DNA of 52,772 nt from Acidimicrobiia bacterium (GTDB lineage: Bacteria > Actinomycetota > Acidimicrobiia > Acidimicrobiales > Bin134), in assembly GCA_009842675.1 (NCBI GenBank), contig VYEX01000070.1:1-52772 (forward strand). The letters run 5' to 3'. Under the pieces are notes generated by a model. That model worked only from the letters and a program-made list of their open reading frames with translations. It was not told where the DNA came from and made no database searches. Below are positions 7,933 to 15,639 of this stretch, in pieces. Position 1 is the stretch's first letter. Every line of letters starts with the position of its first letter. A program made the translations under genes and the position numbers.

Positions 7933-9324
7933 TCAGTCTGGAATCAAGACCCCGGGATTCATGAGGTTGTCGGGGTCCAGGGCGGCCTTGACGGCGCGCA
8001 GGACCTTGACCCCGGCGTCTCCGAGCTCGTCGGTCATCCAGGGGCGGCGGACGCGGCCGATGCCGTGATGGTGGGAGATGCCAGCACCGCAGTCTGTGGC
8101 CGCCTGCATGGCGGCAGCCCAGCAGGCGTCGTAGACCGACTGGTACTGGTCGGGATCGGACGGTTGGGCGGCGAAGGTGAAGTAGAGGTTGGCCCCGGAT
8201 TGGTAGGCGTGTGATGTGTGGGCGGTGGCGGCGATCACCGTGGGCACCGCGCTGATGGCCTCGATGACCGCGGTGTAGAGCTGGCCGAGGCGGCCCCAGC
8301 TGGTGGCCACCTCAATGGTGTCGGCCACCAGGCCCTGCTCAAACAGCTCAGTCCAAGTGGGCACGGTGTTGCGGTGCTCGAACCAGTGGTCCACCACACC
8401 GGGGTCGGCCGGTTCTCCACTGCCCGCCTGGCACAGCTCGGCCACCGCGGCGGCTTCAAGCGCGGCGTGCCCGGGCGGTCCCTCGTGCAAGAAGATGCCC
8501 ATGCAGCGGCCCTTGGGCAGGTGGTCGCGAAAGTGGCGGCGCGACTCGCCGGCGTCGTAGAGGCGCACCACCGGGGGCCGCCAGCCGGGCACGATCACGC
8601 TGCGCACCGCGTCGATCCCCGCGCTCATGTCCTCGAAGTGGAAGGCCTGGCGCACTCCCGGCTCGGGAAGCGGCCGCAGCGAAAACGTCACCTCGGTGAC
8701 GATCCCGAGCGTGCCCTCGCTCCCCAACAGGAGCTCACGCAGATCAGGCCCGGCCGACGCCCGAGGAGTGGGTCGCGACCGGTAGATCGACCCGTCGGGC
8801 AACACGGCCTCAACCGCATACACGATGTCTTCGATGTTGCCGTAGGCGGTGGAGTACTGGCCCGACGCCCGGGTGGCGACCCAACCGCCGACTGAGGAAA
8901 TTTCGATCGACTGGGGCCAATGCCCGATGGTGAAGCCGTCTTGGCGCACCCGGTTCTCAGCGTCGATGCCCATCGTGCCTGCTCCGAAGGCCGCCAGGCC
9001 GTCCACCGGGTCGAGCCACGCCAGACCGCTCAGGCGCTCGGTGCTGATCATTACCGAGTCGGATGAGGCCAGTACCCCGCCCACGCATCCCGATCCGGCC
9101 CCTCGGGGAATCATCGGCATGCCGTGGGACCGGCACAACTGCACGGCCGCGGCCAGCTGTTCAGTGCTTGACGGTGCCGCCACCGCAGCCGGAAGCACCA
9201 GTTGGCCTTGCCATTGGTCGAATTCGGAGCGGGGCCAGGTGTCGCGGGCTCGGCTGTGGCGGGCTACGTCGTCGAGGAGGAGATCGTCGCCCAGCAGGCT
9301 GGCGAGTTCGTCGAGGAGCGCCAT
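7933..9324 (-). CDS. FAD-linked oxidase, alkyl-DHAP synthase (AGPS)-like
   Basis: The 463-residue flavoprotein has a PCMH-type FAD domain (PRGAGSGCVGGVLASSDSVMIS near residue 75; IGHWPQSIEISSVGGWVATRASGQYSTAYG near 133) and the vanillyl-alcohol-oxidase cap. The stretch ISHHHGIGRVRRPW near 418 is the triple-His motif typical of alkylglycerone-phosphate synthase rather than of GlcD or D-lactate dehydrogenase. AGPS swaps an acyl for an alkyl group on acyl-DHAP in ether-lipid synthesis. Its start overlaps the glpD stop (TGATG), so it is translationally coupled to the enzyme that makes DHAP, which fits. Bacterial relatives with other substrates are common, so ether-lipid synthesis is not proven. 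Confidence 0.75.
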   Translation of the reverse strand: MALLDELASLLGDDLLLDDVARHSRARDTWPRSEFDQWQGQLVLPAAVAAPSSTEQLAAAVQLCRSHGMPMIPRGAGSGCVGGVLASSDSVMISTERLSGLAWLDPVDGLAAFGAGTMGIDAENRVRQDGFTIGHWPQSIEISSVGGWVATRASGQYSTAYGNIEDIVYAVEAVLPDGSIYRSRPTPRASAGPDLRELLLGSEGTLGIVTEVTFSLRPLPEPGVRQAFHFEDMSAGIDAVRSVIVPGWRPPVVRLYDAGESRRHFRDHLPKGRCMGIFLHEGPPGHAALEAAAVAELCQAGSGEPADPGVVDHWFEHRNTVPTWTELFEQGLVADTIEVATSWGRLGQLYTAVIEAISAVPTVIAATAHTSHAYQSGANLYFTFAAQPSDPDQYQSVYDACWAAAMQAATDCGAGISHHHGIGRVRRPWMTDELGDAGVKVLRAVKAALDPDNLMNPGVLIPD

Positions 9325-10958
9325 CAGGTGTCCGCCTTGAATTGAAGCTCGCTGGCGTAGCGAGCTCGAACGGCATCGATCTCTGCGGCAGTGCGGGCCT
9401 TATCCCATCCCAGCAGATCGCCCATCAGCGAGGCTGCCGGAGCGAGCAGGTCGTCTCGCTCGGCAGGCGTGTACCAGGCGGCTCGGGTGCGGCGATAGAT
9501 CAGGTCTTCGAGGGTCAGCGCTCCGTCGACCTGCACCGCCCATTCGACCTCGCCGGCCACCACCCGCCCACCGGTGACGATGGGCTGGTGGCCCAAGGCC
9601 AGCACTTGGCTGGCTTCGTCCCCATAGAGCCGCACCAACCGGTCGGCTAGCGGCCTTTCTATGCCGGAGGCCGTGGCTACCGATGCCGAATGGCCATCGA
9701 GGTCCGAGGTCAGATCGCCGCCGGGGATCGGATCGGGCCCCGGACTCGGACCCAGCGACCGGCCCAACCTCTCCGCCACATAGTCGAGCACCGTCATGGC
9801 CATGGTGCGGAAGCCGGTGAGCTTGCCGCCGGCCACGGTGATCATGCCTCCCGTTCCCACCCAAACCTCTTCTTTGCGGGAGATCTCAGTGGCCTCTTTG
9901 CCCTGTTGTGCCACCAGGGGACGCACGCCCGACCAAGCGGCCCCCACGTCGTCGAAATCCAGCGGCTCGACGTCGAAGTAGCGCTTGAGCGGTTGCAGCA
10001 GATACTCCACGTCGGAACTCTTGATTTCGGGCCAAAGAAGCTTGTCGCCGAGGTAGCTGGTGTCGGTGGTGCCGATGGCCACCGCATCGCCCCTAGGCAG
10101 CACGAAAACGCTGCGTTTGTCGGGTGTCGACATGATCACCAAGTTCCGCACCGGCAGTCGAGCGGCGTCTACCACCACGTGCACACCCTTGGAGGGATGG
10201 AGACGATCAGTGGCGGCCTCCTGCTCGAATCGGGCCAGGTGCTCCACCCACGGACCGGCGGCGTTCACAACCGCATCGGCCCGAATCTCCAGCCGGTCGT
10301 CGCTCATTTCGCACGCCACCACCACCCCGTCGATGTGACCGCCCTCCCAGATCACGTCCACCACCGGCAACCGGCTGGCCACTATGGCCCCGACTCCGAC
10401 CGCATCGCGCAGAACGGCCAGCACCAGCCGGGCGTCATCGGTCATGTACTCCCGGTAGGCGCAAGCCCACGGATATTCGTCCCTTCTAAGACTCGGCTCT
10501 TCCTCTGCCAACTCGTCTTGATCCCAGCTGAGGTGGCGGTCGGAATCGCCTATCGCGCCGAGCTTCTCATAGGTGCCGATACCGGCCCGGACCTTCATCA
10601 GGGTGGCCCGGTTGCGGGCGGGCACCACCATCCAGCACGGCTCGGCCAGGTGCGGTGCCATCTGGTGGACGGCTTGGCGCTCCCGAGCGGTCTCGCGCAC
10701 CAGTCCGATGTCGCCCATGGCCAGATATCGCAGTCCCCCGTGGATCAGCTTGGACGAGCGCGATGAGGTTCCGGCGGCAAAGTCGTCCTTCTCCACCAGA
10801 GCGACCCGCAACCCCCGCCGGACTGCGTCCCGGGCCACCCCCGCTCCGGTGATACCCCCGCCGATGATGACGAGGTCGAACCGCTCACCCTCCAGCTCAG
10901 CCAACAGCTCAGATCGCGAGCTTGGCGTGAGAGATGTCGAAGGGGCGGGCTCAGACAT
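9324..10958 (-). CDS. glpD: Glycerol-3-phosphate dehydrogenase (FAD, GlpD)
   Basis: The 544-residue protein oxidises sn-glycerol-3-phosphate to DHAP at the membrane, passing electrons to quinone. It has the FAD motif DLVIIGGGITGAGVARDA near residue 29, GTSSRSSKLIHGGLRYL near 63, VVNAAGPW near 247, and the C-terminal domain starting near 400 (GSPx-type linker and LVRLYGDEASQVL). Length and domain order are normal. It overlaps the AGPS-like gene by one base and lies 58 bases downstream of dcd on the same strand. Confidence 0.93.
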   Translation of the reverse strand: MSEPAPSTSLTPSSRSELLAELEGERFDLVIIGGGITGAGVARDAVRRGLRVALVEKDDFAAGTSSRSSKLIHGGLRYLAMGDIGLVRETARERQAVHQMAPHLAEPCWMVVPARNRATLMKVRAGIGTYEKLGAIGDSDRHLSWDQDELAEEEPSLRRDEYPWACAYREYMTDDARLVLAVLRDAVGVGAIVASRLPVVDVIWEGGHIDGVVVACEMSDDRLEIRADAVVNAAGPWVEHLARFEQEAATDRLHPSKGVHVVVDAARLPVRNLVIMSTPDKRSVFVLPRGDAVAIGTTDTSYLGDKLLWPEIKSSDVEYLLQPLKRYFDVEPLDFDDVGAAWSGVRPLVAQQGKEATEISRKEEVWVGTGGMITVAGGKLTGFRTMAMTVLDYVAERLGRSLGPSPGPDPIPGGDLTSDLDGHSASVATASGIERPLADRLVRLYGDEASQVLALGHQPIVTGGRVVAGEVEWAVQVDGALTLEDLIYRRTRAAWYTPAERDDLLAPAASLMGDLLGWDKARTAAEIDAVRARYASELQFKADT

Positions 10959-11016
10959 AGCCAGCCAAATCTAAGCCGCCCCAGCGCTCACAGAGAGATG
11001 CCGGGCCGGTAGTCCA

Positions 11017-11577
11017 CTACCAGTTCTTCCAATAGCGGGAGGGGATGGGGCCTTCCTGATCCTGGTATTTGGAGCCGGCCTCGGCTGATCCGTAGGGGTT
11101 CTCGGCGGGGGTGGTCATGGCGATAAAAGAGATCTGGCCGATCTTCATCCCGGCGTAAAGCGTGATGGGCAGGGTGGCCACGTTGGACAGCTCCAGGGTG
11201 AGGCGGCCGTTCCAACCGGCGTCCACGAACCCGGCGGTGGAGTGGATCAACAGCCCCAAGCGACCCAGCGACGACTTGCCCTCCAGCCGGGCCACCAAGT
11301 CGTCGGGAATCCGCACCCGCTCGAGGGTGGAGCCCAGCACGAACTCTCCGGGGTGGAGGATGAACACCCCGTCGGGCTCGATCTCCACCGGCTCGGTGAG
11401 GGCGTCCATGTTCTTCTTGACGTCGATGAGCCCCTCGGTGTGGTTGCGGAACACCCGGAAATAGCGGTCGATGCGCAGGTCGACCGACGACGGTTGGATG
11501 GCGCCGTCAGCCAGCGGATCGATCTCGATGCGGCCCTCCGCTAGCTCCTTGCGGATGGATACGTCGGAGAGGATCAC
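11017..11577 (-). CDS. dcd: Bifunctional dCTP deaminase / dUTPase (dUMP-forming)
   Basis: The 186-residue protein converts dCTP to dUMP plus diphosphate for thymidylate synthesis. Typical elements are [14 protein letters not shown] near residue 24, [23 protein letters not shown] near 99 with the catalytic Glu-region further on (LTLELSN), and the C-terminal [16 protein letters not shown]. The C-terminal sequence and HSTAGF resemble the mycobacterial and methanogen bifunctional enzymes rather than the E. coli monofunctional one. Its ATG overlaps the stop of the HD-domain gene by four bases (ATGA). Confidence 0.93.
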   Translation of the reverse strand: MILSDVSIRKELAEGRIEIDPLADGAIQPSSVDLRIDRYFRVFRNHTEGLIDVKKNMDALTEPVEIEPDGVFILHPGEFVLGSTLERVRIPDDLVARLEGKSSLGRLGLLIHSTAGFVDAGWNGRLTLELSNVATLPITLYAGMKIGQISFIAMTTPAENPYGSAEAGSKYQDQEGPIPSRYWKNW

Positions 11578-12128
11578 GCTTTGGGGGCGAAGAAGCTCCG
11601 CACCAACGGCTCGTAGTGCTCGAGGGGCGGTGTGGGGTATGCCGGGTCGAACGCGGGCATGTCGTATTCGGCGCAGAACTCGGCGCAGCGGTCGTAGTGG
11701 GGGTGGTCGGCGTAGGCGTCACGGCTGTTGCGGTCGAGTCCCACGTGGTGCCAGAAGTAGTACCCCTGGAAGACGCCGTGCATCTGCACCATCCAGAGGT
11801 TTTCTTCCGACACGAATGGCTTGAGGATGGCCGCGGCCAGATCGGGGTGGTTGTAGGGGTTGAGCAGGTCGCCGATGTCGTGGACCAGCGCGCACACCAG
11901 ATACTCGTCGTCCCGCCCGGCCTTCTCGGCCCGATGGGCGGTCTGGATGCTGTGGGTCAACCGGTCGACGGCGAAGCCCTGGGGCCCGGTGGCCAGATCC
12001 CGCATCTCCCGCAGTACCCGGTCGGCCAGTCCCTGCTCCAAGTAATGGTGGGCCGAAGCGGTTGCCGCCCAATCCTCGGCGGTGGACTCGTCCATGCGGG
12101 TGAACGTGGCTTGAGTCAGCGTTGCCAT
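11574..12128 (-). CDS. HD-domain protein of the PhnZ/TmpB (mixed-valent diiron oxygenase-like) type
   Basis: The 184-residue protein carries a metal-binding HD domain: [16 protein letters not shown] near residue 55, [10 protein letters not shown] near 80 (HD pair), [18 protein letters not shown] near 90, and [15 protein letters not shown] near 114, with a late Asp in the [12 protein letters not shown] region near 155. This His-HisAsp-His-His-Asp order matches PhnZ and TmpB, oxygenases that cleave hydroxyphosphonates, and myo-inositol oxygenase more than nucleotidase HD proteins. No partner PhnY/TmpA dioxygenase is present. Translational coupling to dcd would instead suggest a nucleotide role, so function is open. 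Confidence 0.7.
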   Translation of the reverse strand: MATLTQATFTRMDESTAEDWAATASAHHYLEQGLADRVLREMRDLATGPQGFAVDRLTHSIQTAHRAEKAGRDDEYLVCALVHDIGDLLNPYNHPDLAAAILKPFVSEENLWMVQMHGVFQGYYFWHHVGLDRNSRDAYADHPHYDRCAEFCAEYDMPAFDPAYPTPPLEHYEPLVRSFFAPKA

Positions 12129-12202
12129 GCCCGAAGCCTACGCCAACTATTGAGGTTTCACTGCCCCGAATGGCGTCTCTTGACCGTTAGATTGCAGTGC
12201 TG

Positions 12203-13138
12203 ATGAGAGCGGTGGTGTTTGAGGGCGGCCAGGCAACTGTCGGCGAGGTTGACAACCCCCAACCGGGTCACCAGCAGCTTCTGGTCGCAGTTCGGGCCGC
12301 GGGGCTGAACGGCGCCGACTTGGCTCAGGCCAAGGGCGGTTACGCCCCGCCGCCAGGGGCGCCAACCACCGGCGGTTTGGAGATGGCCGGGGAGGTGGTG
12401 GCTGCTGGTGAGGGCTGCCAGCGGTTTTCGGCGGGCGATCGCGTGATGGCGGTGGTCCAGGGGGGTGGACAGGCTGAGCTCTGTGTGGTGGACGAGCCGC
12501 TGGCCATGCCAGTGCCCGAGTCGCTGGGCTGGGAGAGCGCTGGGGGATTCCCCGAGGTGTTCGCCACCGCCCACGACGCCCTGTTCACCCAGGCCGGTCT
12601 GGCCATGGGAGAACGAGTGTGCATCCACGGCGCCGCGGGAGGGGTGGGAGTGGCCGCGGTGCAGCTGGCCGCCGCCACTGGGGCAGAGGTGACCGCAACC
12701 GTGCGCAACCCCGATTCCCGCCGCGCGGTGGCCGCACTGGGGGCGAACGCCATCGACCCCGCCGATTTCGTTGAAGCCGGACCATTCGACGTGATCCTGG
12801 AATTGGTAGGCGCCCCCAACTGGCCCGCCAACCTGAAGGCCCTGGCCATCGAAGGGCGCATCATGGTGATCGGGGTGGGCGCGGGAGCGGAGGTGTCGCT
12901 GAACCTGGCGCTGCTCATGGTCAAGCGAGTGCGCCTGTTCGCCTCCACTCTGCGGCCCCGCTCTTTGGAGCAGCGGGCCACTGTGGCCCGGCGGGTGGAG
13001 CAGCACGTGCTCCCTCTGGTGGAATCCGGTCAAATCCATGTCCCCATCGCCCGGACCTTCCCACTGGCCGAGGCGGCCGAGGCCTACGAATACTTCGCCA
13101 CCCCCGGCAAGCTCGGCAAAGTGGTGCTCATCCCCTGA
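12203..13138 (+). CDS. Zinc-independent quinone oxidoreductase (MDR superfamily)
   Basis: The 311-residue protein is a NADPH:quinone-reductase-type medium-chain dehydrogenase. It has the N-terminal GroES-like half (VRAAGLNGADLAQAKGGY near residue 34), GLEMAGEVVAAGEG near 60, and the nucleotide site VCIHGAAGGVGVAAVQLA near 140. It lacks the zinc-ligand cysteines of alcohol dehydrogenases. ATG 12203 is the natural start because the family begins MRAVVFEGG; GTG 12197 is just upstream. It is divergent from the HD gene. Confidence 0.88.
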   Translation: MRAVVFEGGQATVGEVDNPQPGHQQLLVAVRAAGLNGADLAQAKGGYAPPPGAPTTGGLEMAGEVVAAGEGCQRFSAGDRVMAVVQGGGQAELCVVDEPLAMPVPESLGWESAGGFPEVFATAHDALFTQAGLAMGERVCIHGAAGGVGVAAVQLAAATGAEVTATVRNPDSRRAVAALGANAIDPADFVEAGPFDVILELVGAPNWPANLKALAIEGRIMVIGVGAGAEVSLNLALLMVKRVRLFASTLRPRSLEQRATVARRVEQHVLPLVESGQIHVPIARTFPLAEAAEAYEYFATPGKLGKVVLIP

Positions 13139-13202
13139 GCTGGCGGGGCCTGATTCTCGCTCGGCGTATCACCACTGCGGTTGGCTATAGTGCCGGGCAC
13201 CT

Positions 13203-13276
13203 GCGGGTGTAGTTCAGTGGTAGAACCCCAGCTTCCCAAGCTGATGACGCGAGTTCGATTCTCGTCACCCGCTCCA
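13203..13276 (+). tRNA. tRNA-Gly (anticodon CCC)
   Basis: The cloverleaf can be drawn by hand. The acceptor GCGGGTG pairs with CACCCGC and the D-arm is GTTC/GAAC around AGTGGTA. The anticodon stem CAGC/GCTG closes loop TTCCCAA (anticodon CCC), and the T-arm is GCGAG-TTCGATT-CTCGT. The discriminator is T and CCA is encoded at 13274-13276. The base pair 27-43 appears to be a C-A mismatch. The next coding start is at 13279. Confidence 0.93.
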
Positions 13277-13278
13277 CG

Positions 13279-14085
13279 ATGAGCAGCAATCTCGAAGAGA
13301 TCTACCTGGGCACGGTGGCCATCGAGCCGAATCGCTGGGGATTGGCCGAACCCGGTGGGCACCCCTTGACCCGAGTATCGGAATGGCTGCCCGCCATCAG
13401 CGATGCGGGGTTCGACGGCCTGGAGCTGTGGGAGCGCCACGCCCGGTCGGTTCCCGACGAGGAACTCGACGCATTGCTGGCCTCGGAGATGCCCGTCAGG
13501 ATCCTGAGTTGCTACACCAGCTGGGACGAGCCCGACGACGCCGACCGGGCTGAGACCGCGGCGTGGATTGAGCGGGTGGGGGCACAGGGCGTCAAGTTCA
13601 ATGTGGGCAGCGATCCCGACGCCATCGCCGACTACACCGATCGGCTCCGCCGGTTCGAGTCCGAGGTGCCCGACGGCGCCCGGCTGCTGTGCGAGTGCCA
13701 TTTCGGGACGGTGGCCGAGGATCCCAACGTGGCCCGTGCCATGTTCGACTCCATCGCTGACGCCGACCGGCTGGGGGCCATCGTCCACGTTCACCCCGGA
13801 GCCCGAGACGAGTGGTCGGAGCCGTTGGGAGTTCTGGGCGACCGGGTCCGACACGTTCACGTCCAAGTTGCGGAGTACCCCCAAGCCACCAGCAGCGACG
13901 AGCTAGGCGAAGTGCTTCGACCGGCCGCCGAAGCCATAAGCGCGGCATCCCCCGCCGCCACCTGGACCATCGAGTTCTCTTATGGCATGTGGGGCTTCGG
14001 CCGCGACGACGCCGAGCTCGACAACCCGGCCTACATCCTTCAATCCGCCCAGCGCGACCTCGTGGCTCTGCGAGCAGCGCTCTAA
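13279..14085 (+). CDS. TIM-barrel sugar-phosphate isomerase/epimerase-like protein
   Basis: The 268-residue protein fits the xylose-isomerase-like TIM-barrel superfamily. It opens EEIYLGTVAIEPNRWG, followed by SEWLPAISDAGFDGLELWERHA near residue 35 (strand end with Glu and His), LLCECHFGTVAEDP near 137, AIVHVHPGARDEW near 166 and WTIEFSYGMWGFG near 230. The C-terminal Glu and His/Asp could bind a metal. The substrate is unknown. The ATG is only two bases after the CCA end of tRNA-Gly, so this message has no room for a leader once the tRNA is cut out; the downstream GTG at 13312 would remove the conserved opening. Confidence 0.75.
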   Translation: MSSNLEEIYLGTVAIEPNRWGLAEPGGHPLTRVSEWLPAISDAGFDGLELWERHARSVPDEELDALLASEMPVRILSCYTSWDEPDDADRAETAAWIERVGAQGVKFNVGSDPDAIADYTDRLRRFESEVPDGARLLCECHFGTVAEDPNVARAMFDSIADADRLGAIVHVHPGARDEWSEPLGVLGDRVRHVHVQVAEYPQATSSDELGEVLRPAAEAISAASPAATWTIEFSYGMWGFGRDDAELDNPAYILQSAQRDLVALRAAL

Positions 14086-14133
14086 TCCCGGACGCCGAGG
14101 GAACCCCCGAGGGGTCTGGGGCGTCAAACAGGT

Positions 14134-15420
14134 ATGACCAAGCTGATCGGTTTGCTGGTGGTGCTCGCTTCTATCGCGCTGGCCTGTGATTCTTCGGAAA
14201 CGACTCGGACATCGGGCCCAACCGCGACTCTTGAAGTCCCAGCCACGGCAACGGTCGCTCCCGAGCCCACAGTCACAGCCGTGTTGGCGCCGACCGTTGC
14301 TCGACAGCCCGCTGATCCAGAGGCCCCCGCAAGTGAGTGGGTTGCCGGTGTCAATGCCGCCGGGTGGGAATTTCACCGACATCTGAAGGGCAACGCGGTG
14401 TCCAGCCCATTGAGCATCGGTCTCGCGTTCAGTCTGAGCCGGGCCGGGGCTTCTGTCGATTCCGCAACCCATCTCGACAGGATCTTCAGATTCCCGGAGG
14501 TAGGCGTCCACCGTGCCGCCAACACCGTTGATCTCCAATGGGCCAAAGCCTCGCTAGAGCCCACCACATTGGAGGTGGCCAATCGGCTCTTCCCTGACGA
14601 CGGGTTCTCGCCCCTGCCCGCTTTCATCGACAACGCCTCAGCCCACTACGGGGCATCCATCCAACCGGTCGATACTGCTGATGCCGGCAGCGCGGCCAAC
14701 TCCATAAACCGCTGGGTGTCGGAGAGCACCCGCGGCCTCGTCCCCACCATCGTCAGCGAAAGCGTGGTCAGGAACCAAGAGCTGATCTTGGTGAACACCG
14801 TTTACCTGAAGGCCGACTGGCTTGTGCCGTTCCTAGCCGACCTCACCCGCGTCGATGAGTTCACCACCGCCGACGGCCAGCCGGTGGCGGTACCGTTCAT
14901 GCGCGACTACGACCCCGTTGAACGCCGCTTTGTCCGACTAATCCACTCTGATGTTGTGGAGCTTCCCTACAAGGGGGGCGAGCTGGCCATGTGGCTTCTC
15001 GTCCCCCACGAATCCGTCGGACTAACCGCCATCGAGGAATCCCTCAGCGCCGGAGCCCTGACTGAGCTGGACGAAATGGCGCAGGAGGGATTGGTGCATC
15101 TCACCATGCCCAAGTGGGAGCAGACCCTTCCGCCCACCGACCTGTTCGAGTGGCTCTGTCCCCAGGGCTTCTGCGCTGGTGCGGGCTTCGACGGCATCGC
15201 CCCCGGCATCTTCATCACCGCCGCGCTGCACGGCGCCAAAGTGATCGTCGATGAGAAGGGCACCGAAGCGGCCGCCGCTACCGCCGTGGCCTTCGAGGAA
15301 TCCGCGCCCCCCGAGCCCGATCTCACCGTTGTCGCCGACCGGCCATTCTTGTGGGCCATCACCCACCAAGAAACCGGGGCCCTTCTGTTCATCGGTCGCC
15401 TCGTTGACCCAAGCGAATAG
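14134..15420 (+). CDS. Serpin-family serine protease inhibitor, predicted lipoprotein
   Basis: The 428-residue protein starts with a lipoprotein signal (LLVVLASIALAC, lipid-modified Cys at 18), then a Thr/Pro/Val-rich linker to about residue 60, then a serpin domain. Serpin marks are NAVSSPLSIGLAFSL near 89, ELILVNTVYLKADW near 212, GGELAMWLLVP near 282 and the C-terminal DRPFLWAITHQETGALLFIGR. The reactive-loop hinge EKGTEAAAATA begins at Glu374, with small residues at P12-P9, the pattern of inhibitory serpins. Counting 17 from the hinge Glu puts P1-P1' at Ser390-Ala391, with Phe at P4. It would act at the outer face of the membrane. Two Cys near 344 and 349 may form a disulfide. Confidence 0.9.
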   Translation: MTKLIGLLVVLASIALACDSSETTRTSGPTATLEVPATATVAPEPTVTAVLAPTVARQPADPEAPASEWVAGVNAAGWEFHRHLKGNAVSSPLSIGLAFSLSRAGASVDSATHLDRIFRFPEVGVHRAANTVDLQWAKASLEPTTLEVANRLFPDDGFSPLPAFIDNASAHYGASIQPVDTADAGSAANSINRWVSESTRGLVPTIVSESVVRNQELILVNTVYLKADWLVPFLADLTRVDEFTTADGQPVAVPFMRDYDPVERRFVRLIHSDVVELPYKGGELAMWLLVPHESVGLTAIEESLSAGALTELDEMAQEGLVHLTMPKWEQTLPPTDLFEWLCPQGFCAGAGFDGIAPGIFITAALHGAKVIVDEKGTEAAAATAVAFEESAPPEPDLTVVADRPFLWAITHQETGALLFIGRLVDPSE

Positions 15421-15432
15421 AAGCAGAGAGGG

Positions 15433-15633
15433 TCAATAGCGGATGGCGCGGCTGGGGCAGAGTGTGGCGGCTTCCTCGACTGCGTCCCGCTCGGATTCGG
15501 GGGGATGGCTGTCGATGACATGTGACAGCTCATCGTCACCCAGACGGAATACTCGGGGCGCAACCCGTTCGCAGTAGCCCACCCCCTGGCACTGCTGGTG
15601 GTCGACGGTGACGTGCAACTGCTCCTTTCCCAT
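15433..15633 (-). CDS. 3Fe-4S ferredoxin (P450 partner)
   Basis: The 66-residue protein has Cys-x5-Cys (CQGVGYC) and a later Cys-Pro (LCPSRAI), the three-cysteine pattern of actinobacterial 3Fe-4S ferredoxins that feed electrons to P450s. It lies six bases downstream of the P450 gene on the same strand. No ferredoxin reductase gene is nearby. Confidence 0.9.
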   Translation of the reverse strand: MGKEQLHVTVDHQQCQGVGYCERVAPRVFRLGDDELSHVIDSHPPESERDAVEEAATLCPSRAIRY

Positions 15634-15639
15634 ATGTAC

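Noticed and set aside
12158..13039. Long antisense frame over the quinone oxidoreductase
   Set aside because: It has no recognisable domain, and the plus frame is a clear MDR enzyme.
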